Of a stretch of 58,799 nt of DNA, positions 9,201 through 17,358 are shown piece by piece. The notes beneath the pieces were generated by a model. That model had not been told where the DNA came from, did no database searches, and saw nothing but the letters and a program-made list of their open reading frames with translations. The translations under genes were made by a program, and so were the position numbers. The first letter of the stretch is position 1. Each line of letters opens with the position of its first letter. This stretch comes from Pseudomonadota bacterium (GTDB lineage: Bacteria > Pseudomonadota > Gammaproteobacteria > Burkholderiales > SG8-39), in NCBI GenBank assembly GCA_021811085.1, contig JAJZPQ010000020.1:1-58799 (forward strand). The letters run 5' to 3'.

Positions 9201-9298
9201 CACCTGACCTTGCCAACGCCCTAGTCTTTGACCTCCGTCGATTTCGCCAGGCGTCAACAGCGCAGACGTCGTCGGAAACACTGTTGGTGCCGAACTAA
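6173..9298 (+). CDS. SNF2/RapA-like helicase of the three-gene cassette
   Basis: Up to 1,041 aa. N-terminal lobe: Walker A (ADEVGMGKT, K70), DEAH box (D308-H311, LDEAHHAKN) and motif III (LFLTATPFQLGHHE). C-terminal lobe: motif IV (VLLFCFYRETAK), a long helical insertion, motif V (ISSAVLGEGVDLHRF) and motif VI (Q940-RTGRLDR). The DEVGMGKT and QRTGRLDR wording is nearest to RapA/HepA-type SNF2 translocases. It should translocate on nucleic acid using ATP. Start choice is uncertain: the ATG at 6173 overlaps the PLD gene by 50 nt, and an ATG at 6212 (MPTEWPF) overlaps it by 11; neither has a strong ribosome site. No other helicase gene is coupled to the pair, so this is their motor. Confidence 0.88.
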   Translation: MRSFSMQLNPGVAMPTEWPFAAEIIRMGGIGAQKIDAQDGARQQETVQSILKDLATQPGVVLADEVGMGKTYVALAVVASAVLANRGSGRPVVVMMPPGLASKWPREWDQFKTICCARPAALAWVRDKYVHTPTDFFKLLDDPRDRRPHIVWMTTGCFDRGLSDPWTKLALVRIARSRTRMDDETKKKLYKWATTLIRLKRKRYLTPEIVEKLLQSDLSKWHRILIREQILGDDDDDPVSQHLLQHQRDIDWEPLVVVLRGEAIPGRRGMVSDKRLQEARWDFNAACQQVYWDWLSRVQWRAPLFVLDEAHHAKNDNTRLASLLRSDDTQLLIEGKLATGKPLLWEKFDRMLFLTATPFQLGHHELIRVLRSFAAAKWSGQNAPNGSREDFLYAIGELEKRLNENRLAARGLDRLWGRAAREAVARHAAGDDLAHAAAAWWKAVQSQPTDDPLDRELLAAIEECRLTKARAEADTGKPWCSLRRWVIRHNRPVYLPSLPTEAVVARRLLCPGRAVADENVEQNSEQSLTSTTAGLPIAGDAALPFLLAARAQGELAQGSSKGRAFFAEGLCSSYEAFHHTREGRGDIRDVDDEGIERSGKLAQAERDTSLVPIAWYEEQVGALIPSKKAQDSERYRHPKIRAVVQRAINLWAAGEKVLLFCFYRETAKALRYHIGREVEKATFALAAKKLGLDAEKNASRLRDLLERVARRLADEDSPFHRAIVAMLRKPLESEEFAILRPRADELTGLLAGYVRSPSFIARYIPFDVAEVRKALVEGSSQARVVRAGAAALARALAERADASAMTMGARIEEFLRFAKELAERGIANSSEDGDEARDPLTEYLEAVAVYVSPRRTAFDDDDALRADSSEGSYRVLQPVRMVFGDTKREVRERLMLAFNSPMFPEILISSAVLGEGVDLHRFCRYVIHHDLCWNPSTLEQRTGRLDRIRCKAEVARMPIVIYEPYLGGSADEKMFRVVQDRERWFQVVMGQKFEFDEATSEALANRVPLPPDLANALVFDLRRFRQASTAQTSSETLLVPN

Positions 9299-9385
9299 AG
9301 CGGGAACGGGCGCGCATTGGCGACTTCAAAGAGCAGTTGCGGTAGTGGCGTGCCCTGATCGCTGATTTGGAGGAGGATGACGGAT

Positions 9386-9724
9386 ATGGACCGGAAAAAG
9401 TTTTCGCAGGATATCGTAAATTGGATCGAGGCACGCAAGCGGTTTCATCTATCGCACGCGCAGGTGCAGATGGCGCGCGAACTTGGGATGAATCCGGAGA
9501 GGCTCGGCAAGCTCGACAACCACCGCCAGGAGCCCTGGAAGGTGCCGCTCCCGCAGTTCATCGAGCATCTCTACTTCAAGGCGTTCGGCAAAGAACGCCC
9601 CGAGATCGTCATGTCGATCGAGGAACGGGCGCGCGCCAAGGAAGCCAAGCGAGCCGTTCGCAATGAGGCACGGCGCCGCGTGCGCACGCAGGAAGCAGGT
9701 CGCCCTACTGAAGCAGAGGCATGA
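9386..9724 (+). CDS. Small basic hypothetical protein between the cassette and Wadjet
   Basis: 112-aa soluble protein, start chosen at the ATG of 9386 because AGGAGG at 9371-9376 lies 9 nt upstream; the ATG at 9377 would touch that site. Residues 14-50 look like a helix-turn-helix or short helical bundle (RKRFHLSHAQVQMARELGM), followed by a conserved-looking HRQEPWKVPLPQFIEHLYF section, and the C-terminal third is a highly charged helix (IEERARAKEAKRAVRNEARR). I have no family name for it. It stands ~90 nt after the helicase and ~210 nt before jetA, so it could belong to either unit or be an independent regulator. Confidence 0.6.
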   Translation: MDRKKFSQDIVNWIEARKRFHLSHAQVQMARELGMNPERLGKLDNHRQEPWKVPLPQFIEHLYFKAFGKERPEIVMSIEERARAKEAKRAVRNEARRRVRTQEAGRPTEAEA

Positions 9725-9936
9725 ACCAATACCAACTATGCTGAAAATGATTGAGTAGTCGGCCATCACTTGCTAGAGACTGGCGTTGTCGTTCCGTTTC
9801 GCCTCCTCGAACATGCGATACTGCCCGCGCCGGATCCGGCTGAACGACACTTCATGAGTGCACGCTAAAAGGTCGGTCCAGTTGACCTCGGGCCGCACGC
9901 CTGTACTACACGGCAACATTGCCTCACAATTGTCAT

Positions 9937-11376
9937 ATGGACCACGACACCCTGGATCGGCTGCGGCAGACTTCCGCCGCGTGGCGGCTGCTCGCGGCCG
10001 ATCATGCGCCGCTGGTGCTGAGCTTTTTGGCGCTCGCATTCATCCAACCCAATCGCCGGACTATCCCGGCGCCGGAGCTGACGGCGCAACTGGATGCTTA
10101 CCTCGACCAGCTGAGCGAGACACACGGGACGGAACGCTATCCCAAGAGTGCACGCCAGTATCTGGACGATTGGGCCGCGCCTGAGCGGGCCTACCTGCGC
10201 AAGTACTACCCAAAATCAGGTGAGGATGCGGACTTCGACCTGACGCCCGCCACGGAGAAGGCTATCGAGTGGATTCAGGGCCTCAGGCCGCAACAGTTCG
10301 TGGGTACGGAGTCGCGACTGCTGACGCTGTTCCAACTATTGCGCGAACTGGCGACGGGCACACGGGAAGATCCGGCGCTGCGCATCCGGGAACTGGGGCG
10401 CCGCAAGGTCGAGATCGAGCGCGAGATCGAGCGTGTGCGCAGCGGCCAAGTCGGTCCGCTCGACGCGACGCAAGTCAAGGAGCGCTATCTGCAGGTCGCA
10501 GAAACCGCGCGCCATCTCCTGAGCGACTTTCGGCAGGTCGAAGAAAATTTTCGCGGGCTAGACGCGCAGACGCGCGAGCGCGTGGCGACCAGTATGCAGG
10601 CCAAGGGCGCGCTGCTGGAAGAGATTTTCGGCGAGACCGACCACATTCGCCGTTCGGACCAAGGCAAGAGCTTCGACGCATTCTGGGAGTTCCTGATGTC
10701 CCCGGCGCGGCAGGACGAACTGCAGGCGTGGTTGCGTAGCGTGCACGAGTTGCCGGCGGTGCGCGAGCTCTCGCAGGAGGAATTCGTGCGCGGCATCCCG
10801 TTCCTGCTTCTCGAAGCAGGCGAAAAGGTCCACGGCACGCTCGCGCAGTTGGTCGAGCAGTTGCGGCGTTTCGTAGACGATCAGGCTCACCTTGAAAACC
10901 GTCGTATTCTCGATCTCATCCATCAGATCGAGGCCCATGCGATCCGCCTAAAAAGCGATCCGCCGCATGGCACCGCATTCGCCACGCTCGATGCGGCAGC
11001 GCCGGACTTCAATCTGCCTATGTGCCGGTCGCTTTATCGTCCGCCGCGCAATCCGGTGCTCGGTTTGGAGGCGATCGAGGAGGGCGCGGCCGAGCTGAAT
11101 CTGGCGGCGCTGTTTGCGCAGACGGTGGTAGACGAGAAGCTGTTGCGCGGGCACGTCGCGGAACTGCTGCGCAGCCGGTCGCAGGTGACGCTCGCCGAGG
11201 TGACATCCGCCTTCCCGCCGGAGCAGGGGCTGGCCGAAGTCGTCGCCTATCTCAGAATTGCGGGCGATGAAGGCGCGGCAGTGGACGAGTCCGTGACGGA
11301 GACGGTGGTCATTCCACCCAGCGCAGAACGGGTGGAGAAGCGGGTGCGCCTGCCGCGGGTGATCTTCTCGCAATGA
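9937..11376 (+). CDS. jetA: Wadjet protein JetA (DUF3375)
   Basis: 479-aa protein of the DUF3375 family (start LDRLRQTSAAWRLLAADHAP, typical of it). In Wadjet, JetA is the kleisin-like subunit of a condensin-like MukBEF-related complex that recognises and eliminates closed circular plasmid DNA. I chose the ATG at 9937 over a TTG at 9919 because the family begins near this residue. Mostly helical, with coiled-coil-forming stretches around 155-250. Its stop overlaps the jetB start (ATGA). First gene of an uninterrupted jetABCD order, diagnostic of type I Wadjet. Confidence 0.9.
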   Translation: MDHDTLDRLRQTSAAWRLLAADHAPLVLSFLALAFIQPNRRTIPAPELTAQLDAYLDQLSETHGTERYPKSARQYLDDWAAPERAYLRKYYPKSGEDADFDLTPATEKAIEWIQGLRPQQFVGTESRLLTLFQLLRELATGTREDPALRIRELGRRKVEIEREIERVRSGQVGPLDATQVKERYLQVAETARHLLSDFRQVEENFRGLDAQTRERVATSMQAKGALLEEIFGETDHIRRSDQGKSFDAFWEFLMSPARQDELQAWLRSVHELPAVRELSQEEFVRGIPFLLLEAGEKVHGTLAQLVEQLRRFVDDQAHLENRRILDLIHQIEAHAIRLKSDPPHGTAFATLDAAAPDFNLPMCRSLYRPPRNPVLGLEAIEEGAAELNLAALFAQTVVDEKLLRGHVAELLRSRSQVTLAEVTSAFPPEQGLAEVVAYLRIAGDEGAAVDESVTETVVIPPSAERVEKRVRLPRVIFSQ

Positions 11377-11963
11377 GCACGATGGAAACACCGCAAGGCA
11401 ATGCGCTTCCCGCTATCCTGGTTGGCCTGCTCAAGGGCGCTGTCTATCGCGAGCAGGCGCCTGCGCTTTGGCGCGATCTTCTGAACTTGCAAGGCGCTGC
11501 GCGCGACCACCTGCGGCTGCTGGGGCTCGACCTCGTTATCGATGAAGCCGAGGGTTACGCGTTTCTGCGCCAGACCGACGCGGACGTAGCCGGGACCGAC
11601 GAAGTGACGCCGCGTCTGATCCCGCGCCGGCCGCTCAGCTACCCGGTGAGCCTGCTTCTGGTTCTCCTGCGCAAGCGCCTGGCCCAGCACGATGCGCAGG
11701 GCGGTGAAACGCGGCTCGTGCTCTCGCGCGAGCAGATGGTGGACATGATGCGCACCTTCCTCCCATCGGCCACCAATGAGGCGAAGCTTGAGGACCAGAT
11801 CGAGCGCCATGTCGCGCGGGTCGAGGATCTCGGATTCCTGCACAAGATGAAGGCGGACGAAGAACTCTACGAGGTGCGGCGCATCCTGCGAGCCTTCGTC
11901 AATGCCGATTGGATCGCCGAGCTTGAAACGGCTTACCGCGACCATGCGCAACGCCTCGAGTGA
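11373..11963 (+). CDS. jetB: Wadjet protein JetB (DUF4194)
   Basis: 196-aa DUF4194 protein; residues such as ALWRDLLNLQGAARDHLRLLGLDL and the paired PLSYPVSLLLVLLRKRL segment are characteristic. JetB is the MukE-like winged-helix subunit that bridges JetA and the JetC ATPase heads. It starts with an ATGA overlap on jetA and ends 4 nt before the preferred jetC start, so stoichiometric coupled translation is expected. Confidence 0.9.
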   Translation: MSTMETPQGNALPAILVGLLKGAVYREQAPALWRDLLNLQGAARDHLRLLGLDLVIDEAEGYAFLRQTDADVAGTDEVTPRLIPRRPLSYPVSLLLVLLRKRLAQHDAQGGETRLVLSREQMVDMMRTFLPSATNEAKLEDQIERHVARVEDLGFLHKMKADEELYEVRRILRAFVNADWIAELETAYRDHAQRLE

Positions 11964-11967
11964 GACC

Positions 11968-14900
11968 ATGCGGCCGGGCTTTCGGCTCGCGCGCTTCGAG
12001 GTGCTCAACTGGGGCACGTTCGACACACGTGTCTGGAGAATCGAACCCGGCGGCGATAACGCGCTGCTCACGGGCGACATTGGTTCGGGCAAGTCCACGC
12101 TGGTGGACGCGCTCACCACGCTGCTGGTGCCGCCGCGCAAGATCACCTACAACAAAGCGGCGGGAGCGGAAGCGCGCGAACGCTCGCTCTACTCCTACGT
12201 GCGCGGCGAATACCGCAGCGTCACCAACGAGCTGACCGGCGGCGCCCAGGCCCAGGCGCTACGCGGGGAGACCAGCTACAGCGTGCTCCTCGGCGTGTTC
12301 ACTGACCAGGTTGTTGGACGCGACGTGACGCTGGTCCAGGTCTTCTGGACCAAGGAGGGCGAGCGCAACCCATATCGACTCTACGTCGTTGCGAGCGGCG
12401 AGCTGGCGATCACGGAAGCCTTCACCGGCTTTGGTGAGGACATCCAGAACCTGCGCAAGCGGCTGCGTTCGGATCGGCGCGTCGCTCTTTTTGATACCTT
12501 CGAGGAGTATGGCTCGCGTCTGCGGCGCGAGCTGGGCGTGCCCCACCCGCAAGCCCTCGATCTCTTCTACCAGACTGTTTCGATGAAATCGGTGGGGAAC
12601 CTCACTGAGTTCGTGCGCAGGCATATGCTCGAACCGGACGATACGGAGGAGCGCATTCGGGCGCTGATCGCCAATTTCGAGAACTTGAGCCACGCGCACG
12701 ATGCCGTGCTGCGGGCGCGCGACCAGATCGAGCGCCTCGAACCGTTGGTGGCCGACGGCGAGCGCCTCGAAGAACTGGAGGCCGAGCTCGCGGCGCTGCG
12801 GCGAGCGCGGGAGGCGCTTTCCGCCTGGTTTGCGGGGCACCGTACGGTGCTCCTCGAACGGCAGATCGAGCAGCTGGAATTCGACAAGAGTAAGTGGGAG
12901 CAACAGCTCGAAGCGCAGCGCGCCGGGCTGGAAGATCTGTCACGCAGGAGGACCGAACTGCAGGCGGCGATCGAGCGGCAGGGCGGCGGCCGTATCCGCG
13001 AAATCGAGGCGACGATCGCGCACGAACAGTCCGAGCGGGAGCGCCAGCGTGCCGACGATGCGGACTACAGGCGTCTTTGCACGGCCCTTACCGTCAAGCC
13101 GGGCACGACGCTGGAGACTTTTCTCGCCTCGGTACGAGCCGCGGGACTGCGCCGGCAGGAAGTCGACGCGGAGAAGCAGCGCCTGGATCGTCTCGTCATC
13201 GACAAGGCGGTCGAGTTCAAGAGCAGCAGCGAGCGCGACAAGGCCTTATCGGACGAGATTCGCTCTTTGGAGAGCCGCGCGAGCAATATCCCTGCCGCGA
13301 GCATCGGCATCCGGGAGGGACTGGCCGCGGCGCTGGGTGTCGATCCCGAGGACTTGCCTTTCGCCGGCGAGCTAATGCAGGTACGTCGGGACGCGGCGGA
13401 CTGGGAAGGTGCGATCGAACGCCTCTTGCACGGTTTCGCGATGAATCTGCTCGTGCCCGAATCCCTCTATGCGCAGGTTAACCACTACGTGGACCGCACC
13501 CATCTGCAGGGGCGGCTGGTATACCTGAGAGTGCGCGATGAAGCCGCGCGCGCGACCGGAAGAACGGTTTCGCCGCAATCGGTGGTGCGCAAGCTTTCGA
13601 TCAAGCCGGATAGCGGGTTCTATGCGTTTCTCGAGCGCGAGTTGGCCGAGCAGTTTGACTACGCCTGCTGCGATAGCCTGGAGGAATTCCGCCGGCTGCC
13701 GCGCGCGCTTACCCTGAACGGGTTGATCAAGGCGAATGAGCGTCGCCACGAAAAAGACGACCGGCATCGGATCGAGGACCGCTCGCGCTATGTGCTCGGC
13801 TGGGACAATCGCGCGAAGTTGAAGGCGCTGCGCACGGAGCAGAGCGAGCTGCGGCGCCGATTGCTGGCGATCAAGGCGGAGCGTGACGATGTCGACAGGC
13901 AGCGCCAAACGGGCGAGCAACAACTACGTGCCGCGGACCGGCTGCTCGAACTGAAGGAATTCGCGCGCATCGACTGGCGCAGCACCGTCGCTCGCATCCA
14001 GAGGCTGGAAGACGAGAAGCGCACGCTGGAGGAATCCGACGACCAGCTGCGCACGCTCCGCGCGCAGCTCGCGCAGCTCGATCAAGACTACGCTGCGGCC
14101 GATATGCGCAGGCAGGAAACCAGCAGGCGCCAGGGAAGCACCTTGGACAGACTGGATCAAGCGAGCCAGGCGTGCCAGGCCGCGCGCGAGGAGGAAGCGG
14201 CGCTTTCCGAGTCCGATCGTAACGCCTGCGTTGCGCTGCTGGAGCAGTGGCGGCGGCAAGTGCTGGGCGATGACGCGCTGGAACTGCGTTCTCTCGAATC
14301 CCAGCAGCGGCGCATGCGCGACGCGCTGCAGGCGAAGATCGATGCCGAGGACAAGGCGGCGGGGCGCTTGCGGGAGCGGATCGTCGAGCAGATGCAGCGC
14401 TACAAGGCGGCCTACCCGGCGGAGACGGCGGAGATGGATGCACGTACGGAAGCGCTGGAAGAGTATCGCCGGCGGCTGCAGGCATTGCGCGAGGACGATC
14501 TCCCGCGCTTTGAAGCCCGCTTCAAGGAGCTGCTCAACAAGGAAACAATCAACAGCATGGCCGCATTCCAGGCACACCTGCAGAAGCGCCGCCACGAGAT
14601 CGACGAGAGAATCCGCGTCATCAATGCATCGCTGGCGAGCATCGAGTACGACCGCAGCCAGGGGACTTATATTGAACTGGTGAGTTTGCCCTCCCCGGAT
14701 GCGGAGGTGCGCGACTTTCAGACGAGCCTGCGCGCCTGCATCAGCGGCGGCGATGAGGGCGGCGAGCTTTACACCGAGCAGAAATTCCTGCAGGTGAAGG
14801 CACTCGTCGAGCGCTTGAACGGACGAGAGGGACAGGCCGAGGTCGATGCGCGCTGGCGGGCCAAAGTGACTGACGTGCGCAACTGGTTCGAATTTGGCGC

Positions 14901-15315
14901 GAAGGAACGCTGGCGTACCGACGGCGCCGAGCGCGAATTCTATCGCGATTCGTCCGGCAAATCCGGTGGGCAGAAGGAGAAGCTCGCCTATACGATCCTC
15001 GCGGCCGCGCTTGCCTACCAGTTCGGGCTAGGCGAAACGCAGGCCCCCAAGAGGCACTTCCGGTTCGTGGTGATCGACGAAGCATTCGGTCGCGGGTCGG
15101 ACGACAGCACCCGCTACGGCCTGGAGTTGTTCCGGACGCTCGACCTGCAGCTCCTGATCGTCACCCCGCTGCAGAAAATCGCGGTCATCGAGGACTACAT
15201 CTCAGCGGTACATTTTGTACACAACGAGGGCGGTGCGAATTCGATGGTCCAGAATCTGACGATCGAGGAATATCGCGAGCGCAAGCTCCAGTTTCTCGCC
15301 GCTGCTTCCACATGA
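11968..15315 (+). CDS. jetC: Wadjet protein JetC, SMC/MukB-like ATPase
   Basis: 1,115-aa ATPase. The head begins FEVLNWGTFD, with Walker A GDIGSGKS (36-43), two long coiled coils rich in Glu/Arg/Leu (~250-460 and ~600-900) separated by a hinge-like region, then the signature-like SGGQKEKLAYT and Walker B (VVIDEAFGRG, D1037-E1038). JetC powers loop extrusion on plasmid DNA. Start: I prefer the ATG at 11968, 4 nt after the jetB stop with a GAG-rich ribosome site; in-frame ATGs at 11944 and 11902 would overlap jetB. Its stop overlaps the jetD start (ATGA). Confidence 0.92.
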   Translation: MRPGFRLARFEVLNWGTFDTRVWRIEPGGDNALLTGDIGSGKSTLVDALTTLLVPPRKITYNKAAGAEARERSLYSYVRGEYRSVTNELTGGAQAQALRGETSYSVLLGVFTDQVVGRDVTLVQVFWTKEGERNPYRLYVVASGELAITEAFTGFGEDIQNLRKRLRSDRRVALFDTFEEYGSRLRRELGVPHPQALDLFYQTVSMKSVGNLTEFVRRHMLEPDDTEERIRALIANFENLSHAHDAVLRARDQIERLEPLVADGERLEELEAELAALRRAREALSAWFAGHRTVLLERQIEQLEFDKSKWEQQLEAQRAGLEDLSRRRTELQAAIERQGGGRIREIEATIAHEQSERERQRADDADYRRLCTALTVKPGTTLETFLASVRAAGLRRQEVDAEKQRLDRLVIDKAVEFKSSSERDKALSDEIRSLESRASNIPAASIGIREGLAAALGVDPEDLPFAGELMQVRRDAADWEGAIERLLHGFAMNLLVPESLYAQVNHYVDRTHLQGRLVYLRVRDEAARATGRTVSPQSVVRKLSIKPDSGFYAFLERELAEQFDYACCDSLEEFRRLPRALTLNGLIKANERRHEKDDRHRIEDRSRYVLGWDNRAKLKALRTEQSELRRRLLAIKAERDDVDRQRQTGEQQLRAADRLLELKEFARIDWRSTVARIQRLEDEKRTLEESDDQLRTLRAQLAQLDQDYAAADMRRQETSRRQGSTLDRLDQASQACQAAREEEAALSESDRNACVALLEQWRRQVLGDDALELRSLESQQRRMRDALQAKIDAEDKAAGRLRERIVEQMQRYKAAYPAETAEMDARTEALEEYRRRLQALREDDLPRFEARFKELLNKETINSMAAFQAHLQKRRHEIDERIRVINASLASIEYDRSQGTYIELVSLPSPDAEVRDFQTSLRACISGGDEGGELYTEQKFLQVKALVERLNGREGQAEVDARWRAKVTDVRNWFEFGAKERWRTDGAEREFYRDSSGKSGGQKEKLAYTILAAALAYQFGLGETQAPKRHFRFVVIDEAFGRGSDDSTRYGLELFRTLDLQLLIVTPLQKIAVIEDYISAVHFVHNEGGANSMVQNLTIEEYRERKLQFLAAAST

Positions 15316-16544
15316 TTTCGCCGGAGGAAATCCGCACCCGCGCGCGCAAGCTGTGGATGAGCGGCGCGCCGCTGCGTGCCTGGCTCGGTGCCGAAGACCT
15401 GTTTCCGTATTCCGTGCCGTTCCGCAAGCCTTCGGCGCAGGAATGGCTCGGTCGTTTTGCAGAGCTTCGTTCCGCAGTCGAGCGGCTAGAGGCCGGGAGC
15501 AAGGCGAGTCAGGGTGCCGGCTACGCGGTGGTGTTCAAGGAGGTCGCACATCAGAAACTCGGGCGCTTGCGGGTACCGGAGAGCATCGTGTTCGAGAACG
15601 CCGAAGATGTCGCGGCGTGTGCAGGGGAGAGCGCAGCGCTGGCGCGCTTCGCGGGGGTGGCCCAAGCGCTCAGGAGGCGGGAGCCGCGGCTGGGTGATTG
15701 GCTGGCCGAGCAGCCGCTGCGTGCGATCGAGGTCCAAGGCGATTTGCCGCGGCTGTTGGCCGTGGTCGAGCATTTCCAAGCGCATCCGCGGCCGATGCGG
15801 TACGCTCGCGAGCTCGGTATCCCGGGAGTAGACAGCAAGTTCATCGAAGAGAACCGCGCGCTGCTCGGCGCGTGGCTGGATCGCTTACTACCGGCGGAGG
15901 CGGTGGACGCAACGGTGCGCGGTCTTGTCGACGGTGGATTCGAACGACGCTTCGGGCTGCGCTGCGACGAGCCGCTCATCCGCTTCCGCTGGCTTGACCG
16001 CGCGTTCATGCTCGACGACCGCATCGCAGACGCTACGGTGCCGCTCTCCGAGTTCGCCGCCTACGCTCCGCGCTGCGAGCGGGTGTTCGTGACCGAAAAC
16101 AGGATCAATTTTCTGACGTTGCCGGGGTGCGCCGGCAGCCTCGCCATTTTCGGCGGAGGTTATGCGATCGACCGGCTCGGATCGCTCCCCTGGCTGCGTG
16201 AAAAGTTGCTCTACTACTGGGGCGACATCGACACGCACGGATTCGCGATCCTCAGCCGGCTGCGTCGTCGTTGGGCGCATACGCGCTCGCTGCTAATGGA
16301 CCGCGACACGCTGCTGGGCCATAAGGAGCTGTGGGGTGAGGAGCCCCAGGATCGCCGCTGTCTGCATGACCTCGATGCACTCGACGGTGAGGAGAGCGCG
16401 CTCTACGATGATCTGCGCTTCGACCGGCTCGGGGAGCGTGTGCGACTGGAGCAGGAGCGGATCGGTTACGCGCAAGTGTTGGAGGCCGTTGCGAGAATCC
16501 GCAGACAGGAATGCAGCGGTGTGAATAGGGATTCAATATGTTAG
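15312..16544 (+). CDS. jetD: Wadjet protein JetD, Toprim-type nuclease (DUF3322/DUF2220)
   Basis: 410-aa nuclease subunit. The N-terminal ~180 residues match the DUF3322 arrangement and the C-terminal part is the DUF2220 Toprim-like domain, with the acidic residues E262 (FVTENRINF) and D305/D307 (YWGDIDTHGF) that bind metal. JetD cleaves the plasmid once JetABC has extruded it. All catalytic acids are present and the length is usual, so the system looks intact. Last gene of the operon; the next promoter begins ~40 nt downstream. Confidence 0.9.
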   Translation: MISPEEIRTRARKLWMSGAPLRAWLGAEDLFPYSVPFRKPSAQEWLGRFAELRSAVERLEAGSKASQGAGYAVVFKEVAHQKLGRLRVPESIVFENAEDVAACAGESAALARFAGVAQALRRREPRLGDWLAEQPLRAIEVQGDLPRLLAVVEHFQAHPRPMRYARELGIPGVDSKFIEENRALLGAWLDRLLPAEAVDATVRGLVDGGFERRFGLRCDEPLIRFRWLDRAFMLDDRIADATVPLSEFAAYAPRCERVFVTENRINFLTLPGCAGSLAIFGGGYAIDRLGSLPWLREKLLYYWGDIDTHGFAILSRLRRRWAHTRSLLMDRDTLLGHKELWGEEPQDRRCLHDLDALDGEESALYDDLRFDRLGERVRLEQERIGYAQVLEAVARIRRQECSGVNRDSIC

Positions 16545-16585
16545 CTGGTGGCAACTGAGAACTGCTGCGAAAAACCATGGTCAGA

Positions 16586-16619
16586 AAGACATGAGCATAA
16601 TTATCTGATATAATGCTCA
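16586..16619 (+). promoter_or_regulatory. Promoter/operator of the Xre-RES pair
   Basis: A perfect -10 (TATAAT, 16609-16614) lies 17 nt after AAGACA (16586-16591). An inverted repeat TGAGCAT-N14-ATGCTCA (16592-16619) covers the spacer and the -10. This is the expected place for an autorepressing antitoxin to bind. The repeat is seen directly; the regulator is inferred from the following gene. Confidence 0.6.
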
Positions 16620-16715
16620 CCAAGATAACCATTTGTAGCATGGAGGACGATCATCGCGGCTATCAAAGACAAGGCGTTATCCGGGTTCGGCACGCTGGCG
16701 GGTACGCTCGCTGAG

Positions 16716-17330
16716 GTGCGATCGAGCCTGGGGCGATCGCGAGCCCAGCGCGCCATTGCGCTAACCTTTGCGCACGAGAACGAGCGCACGGTACGGGCAA
16801 TTGCCGAAACGTTGGTGGGTCTTGGCCCGCTGGTCGCCACGCTCATGAAACAGCGGCAGCGCGAAACCCTGGACAGGATCATCGACGCGCTGGTGCCGAC
16901 TGTACCGCCTCCCGAACACATGCTGGCCGAGGCGCGGATGACGGCGAAGGCGCGCAAGGCAGTGCTGGAGGGGGCAGAGTGGCTGACGGCCGCGCAGATC
17001 GCGAAGTTGGCGGGTTTCAGCGCGTCGAACCCGAGTGCGCAGCCAAACAAGTGGAAGAAGGACGGGCTGATCTTTGCGATCCGCCATCAGAGCACCGACT
17101 ACTTTCCGGCCTATGGGATCGATCCGACAGCCAACTACCGGCCTGTCATGGCGCTGGCGAAGGTGCTGCACGCATTCGGGAATACGAAGGACGCGTGGGG
17201 CTTGGCCTATTGGTTCGCCTCGGTTAACAGTTTTCTGGGTGGAAAGCGGCCGCAGGATCTGCTCGCCAACACGCCAGACCGGGTGATCGAGGCCGCGCGC
17301 GACGAAGTGGCTGAGATCGCGCACGGCTAG
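16716..17330 (+). CDS. Antitoxin with C-terminal Xre/MbcA/ParS (DUF2384-like) domain
   Basis: ~204-aa protein. The C-terminal half has the pattern of RES-type antitoxins: DYFPAYGID, then PVMALAKVLHAFG, W-x-LAYWFASVNSFLGGKRPQDLL, and VIEAARDEVAEI. These antitoxins block the RES active site and repress their own promoter. Start is unclear: GTG 16716 is the first standard start, but a GGAGG at 16642-16646 and readable in-frame sequence from ~16650 (AIKDKALSGFGTLAGTLAEV) suggest the real N-terminus is earlier, at a position now occupied by ATC codons. The RES gene follows after 28 nt. Confidence 0.7.
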   Translation: MRSSLGRSRAQRAIALTFAHENERTVRAIAETLVGLGPLVATLMKQRQRETLDRIIDALVPTVPPPEHMLAEARMTAKARKAVLEGAEWLTAAQIAKLAGFSASNPSAQPNKWKKDGLIFAIRHQSTDYFPAYGIDPTANYRPVMALAKVLHAFGNTKDAWGLAYWFASVNSFLGGKRPQDLLANTPDRVIEAARDEVAEIAHG

Positions 17331-17358
17331 ACCGTCCGCTAAATCGAAAGCGGTACGG

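Noticed and set aside
16640-16714. 24-codon ORF starting at ATG 16640 before the RES antitoxin
   Set aside because: Its start overlaps the GGAGG ribosome site and its reading frame has no conservation-like features; a leader peptide cannot be excluded, but support is thin.
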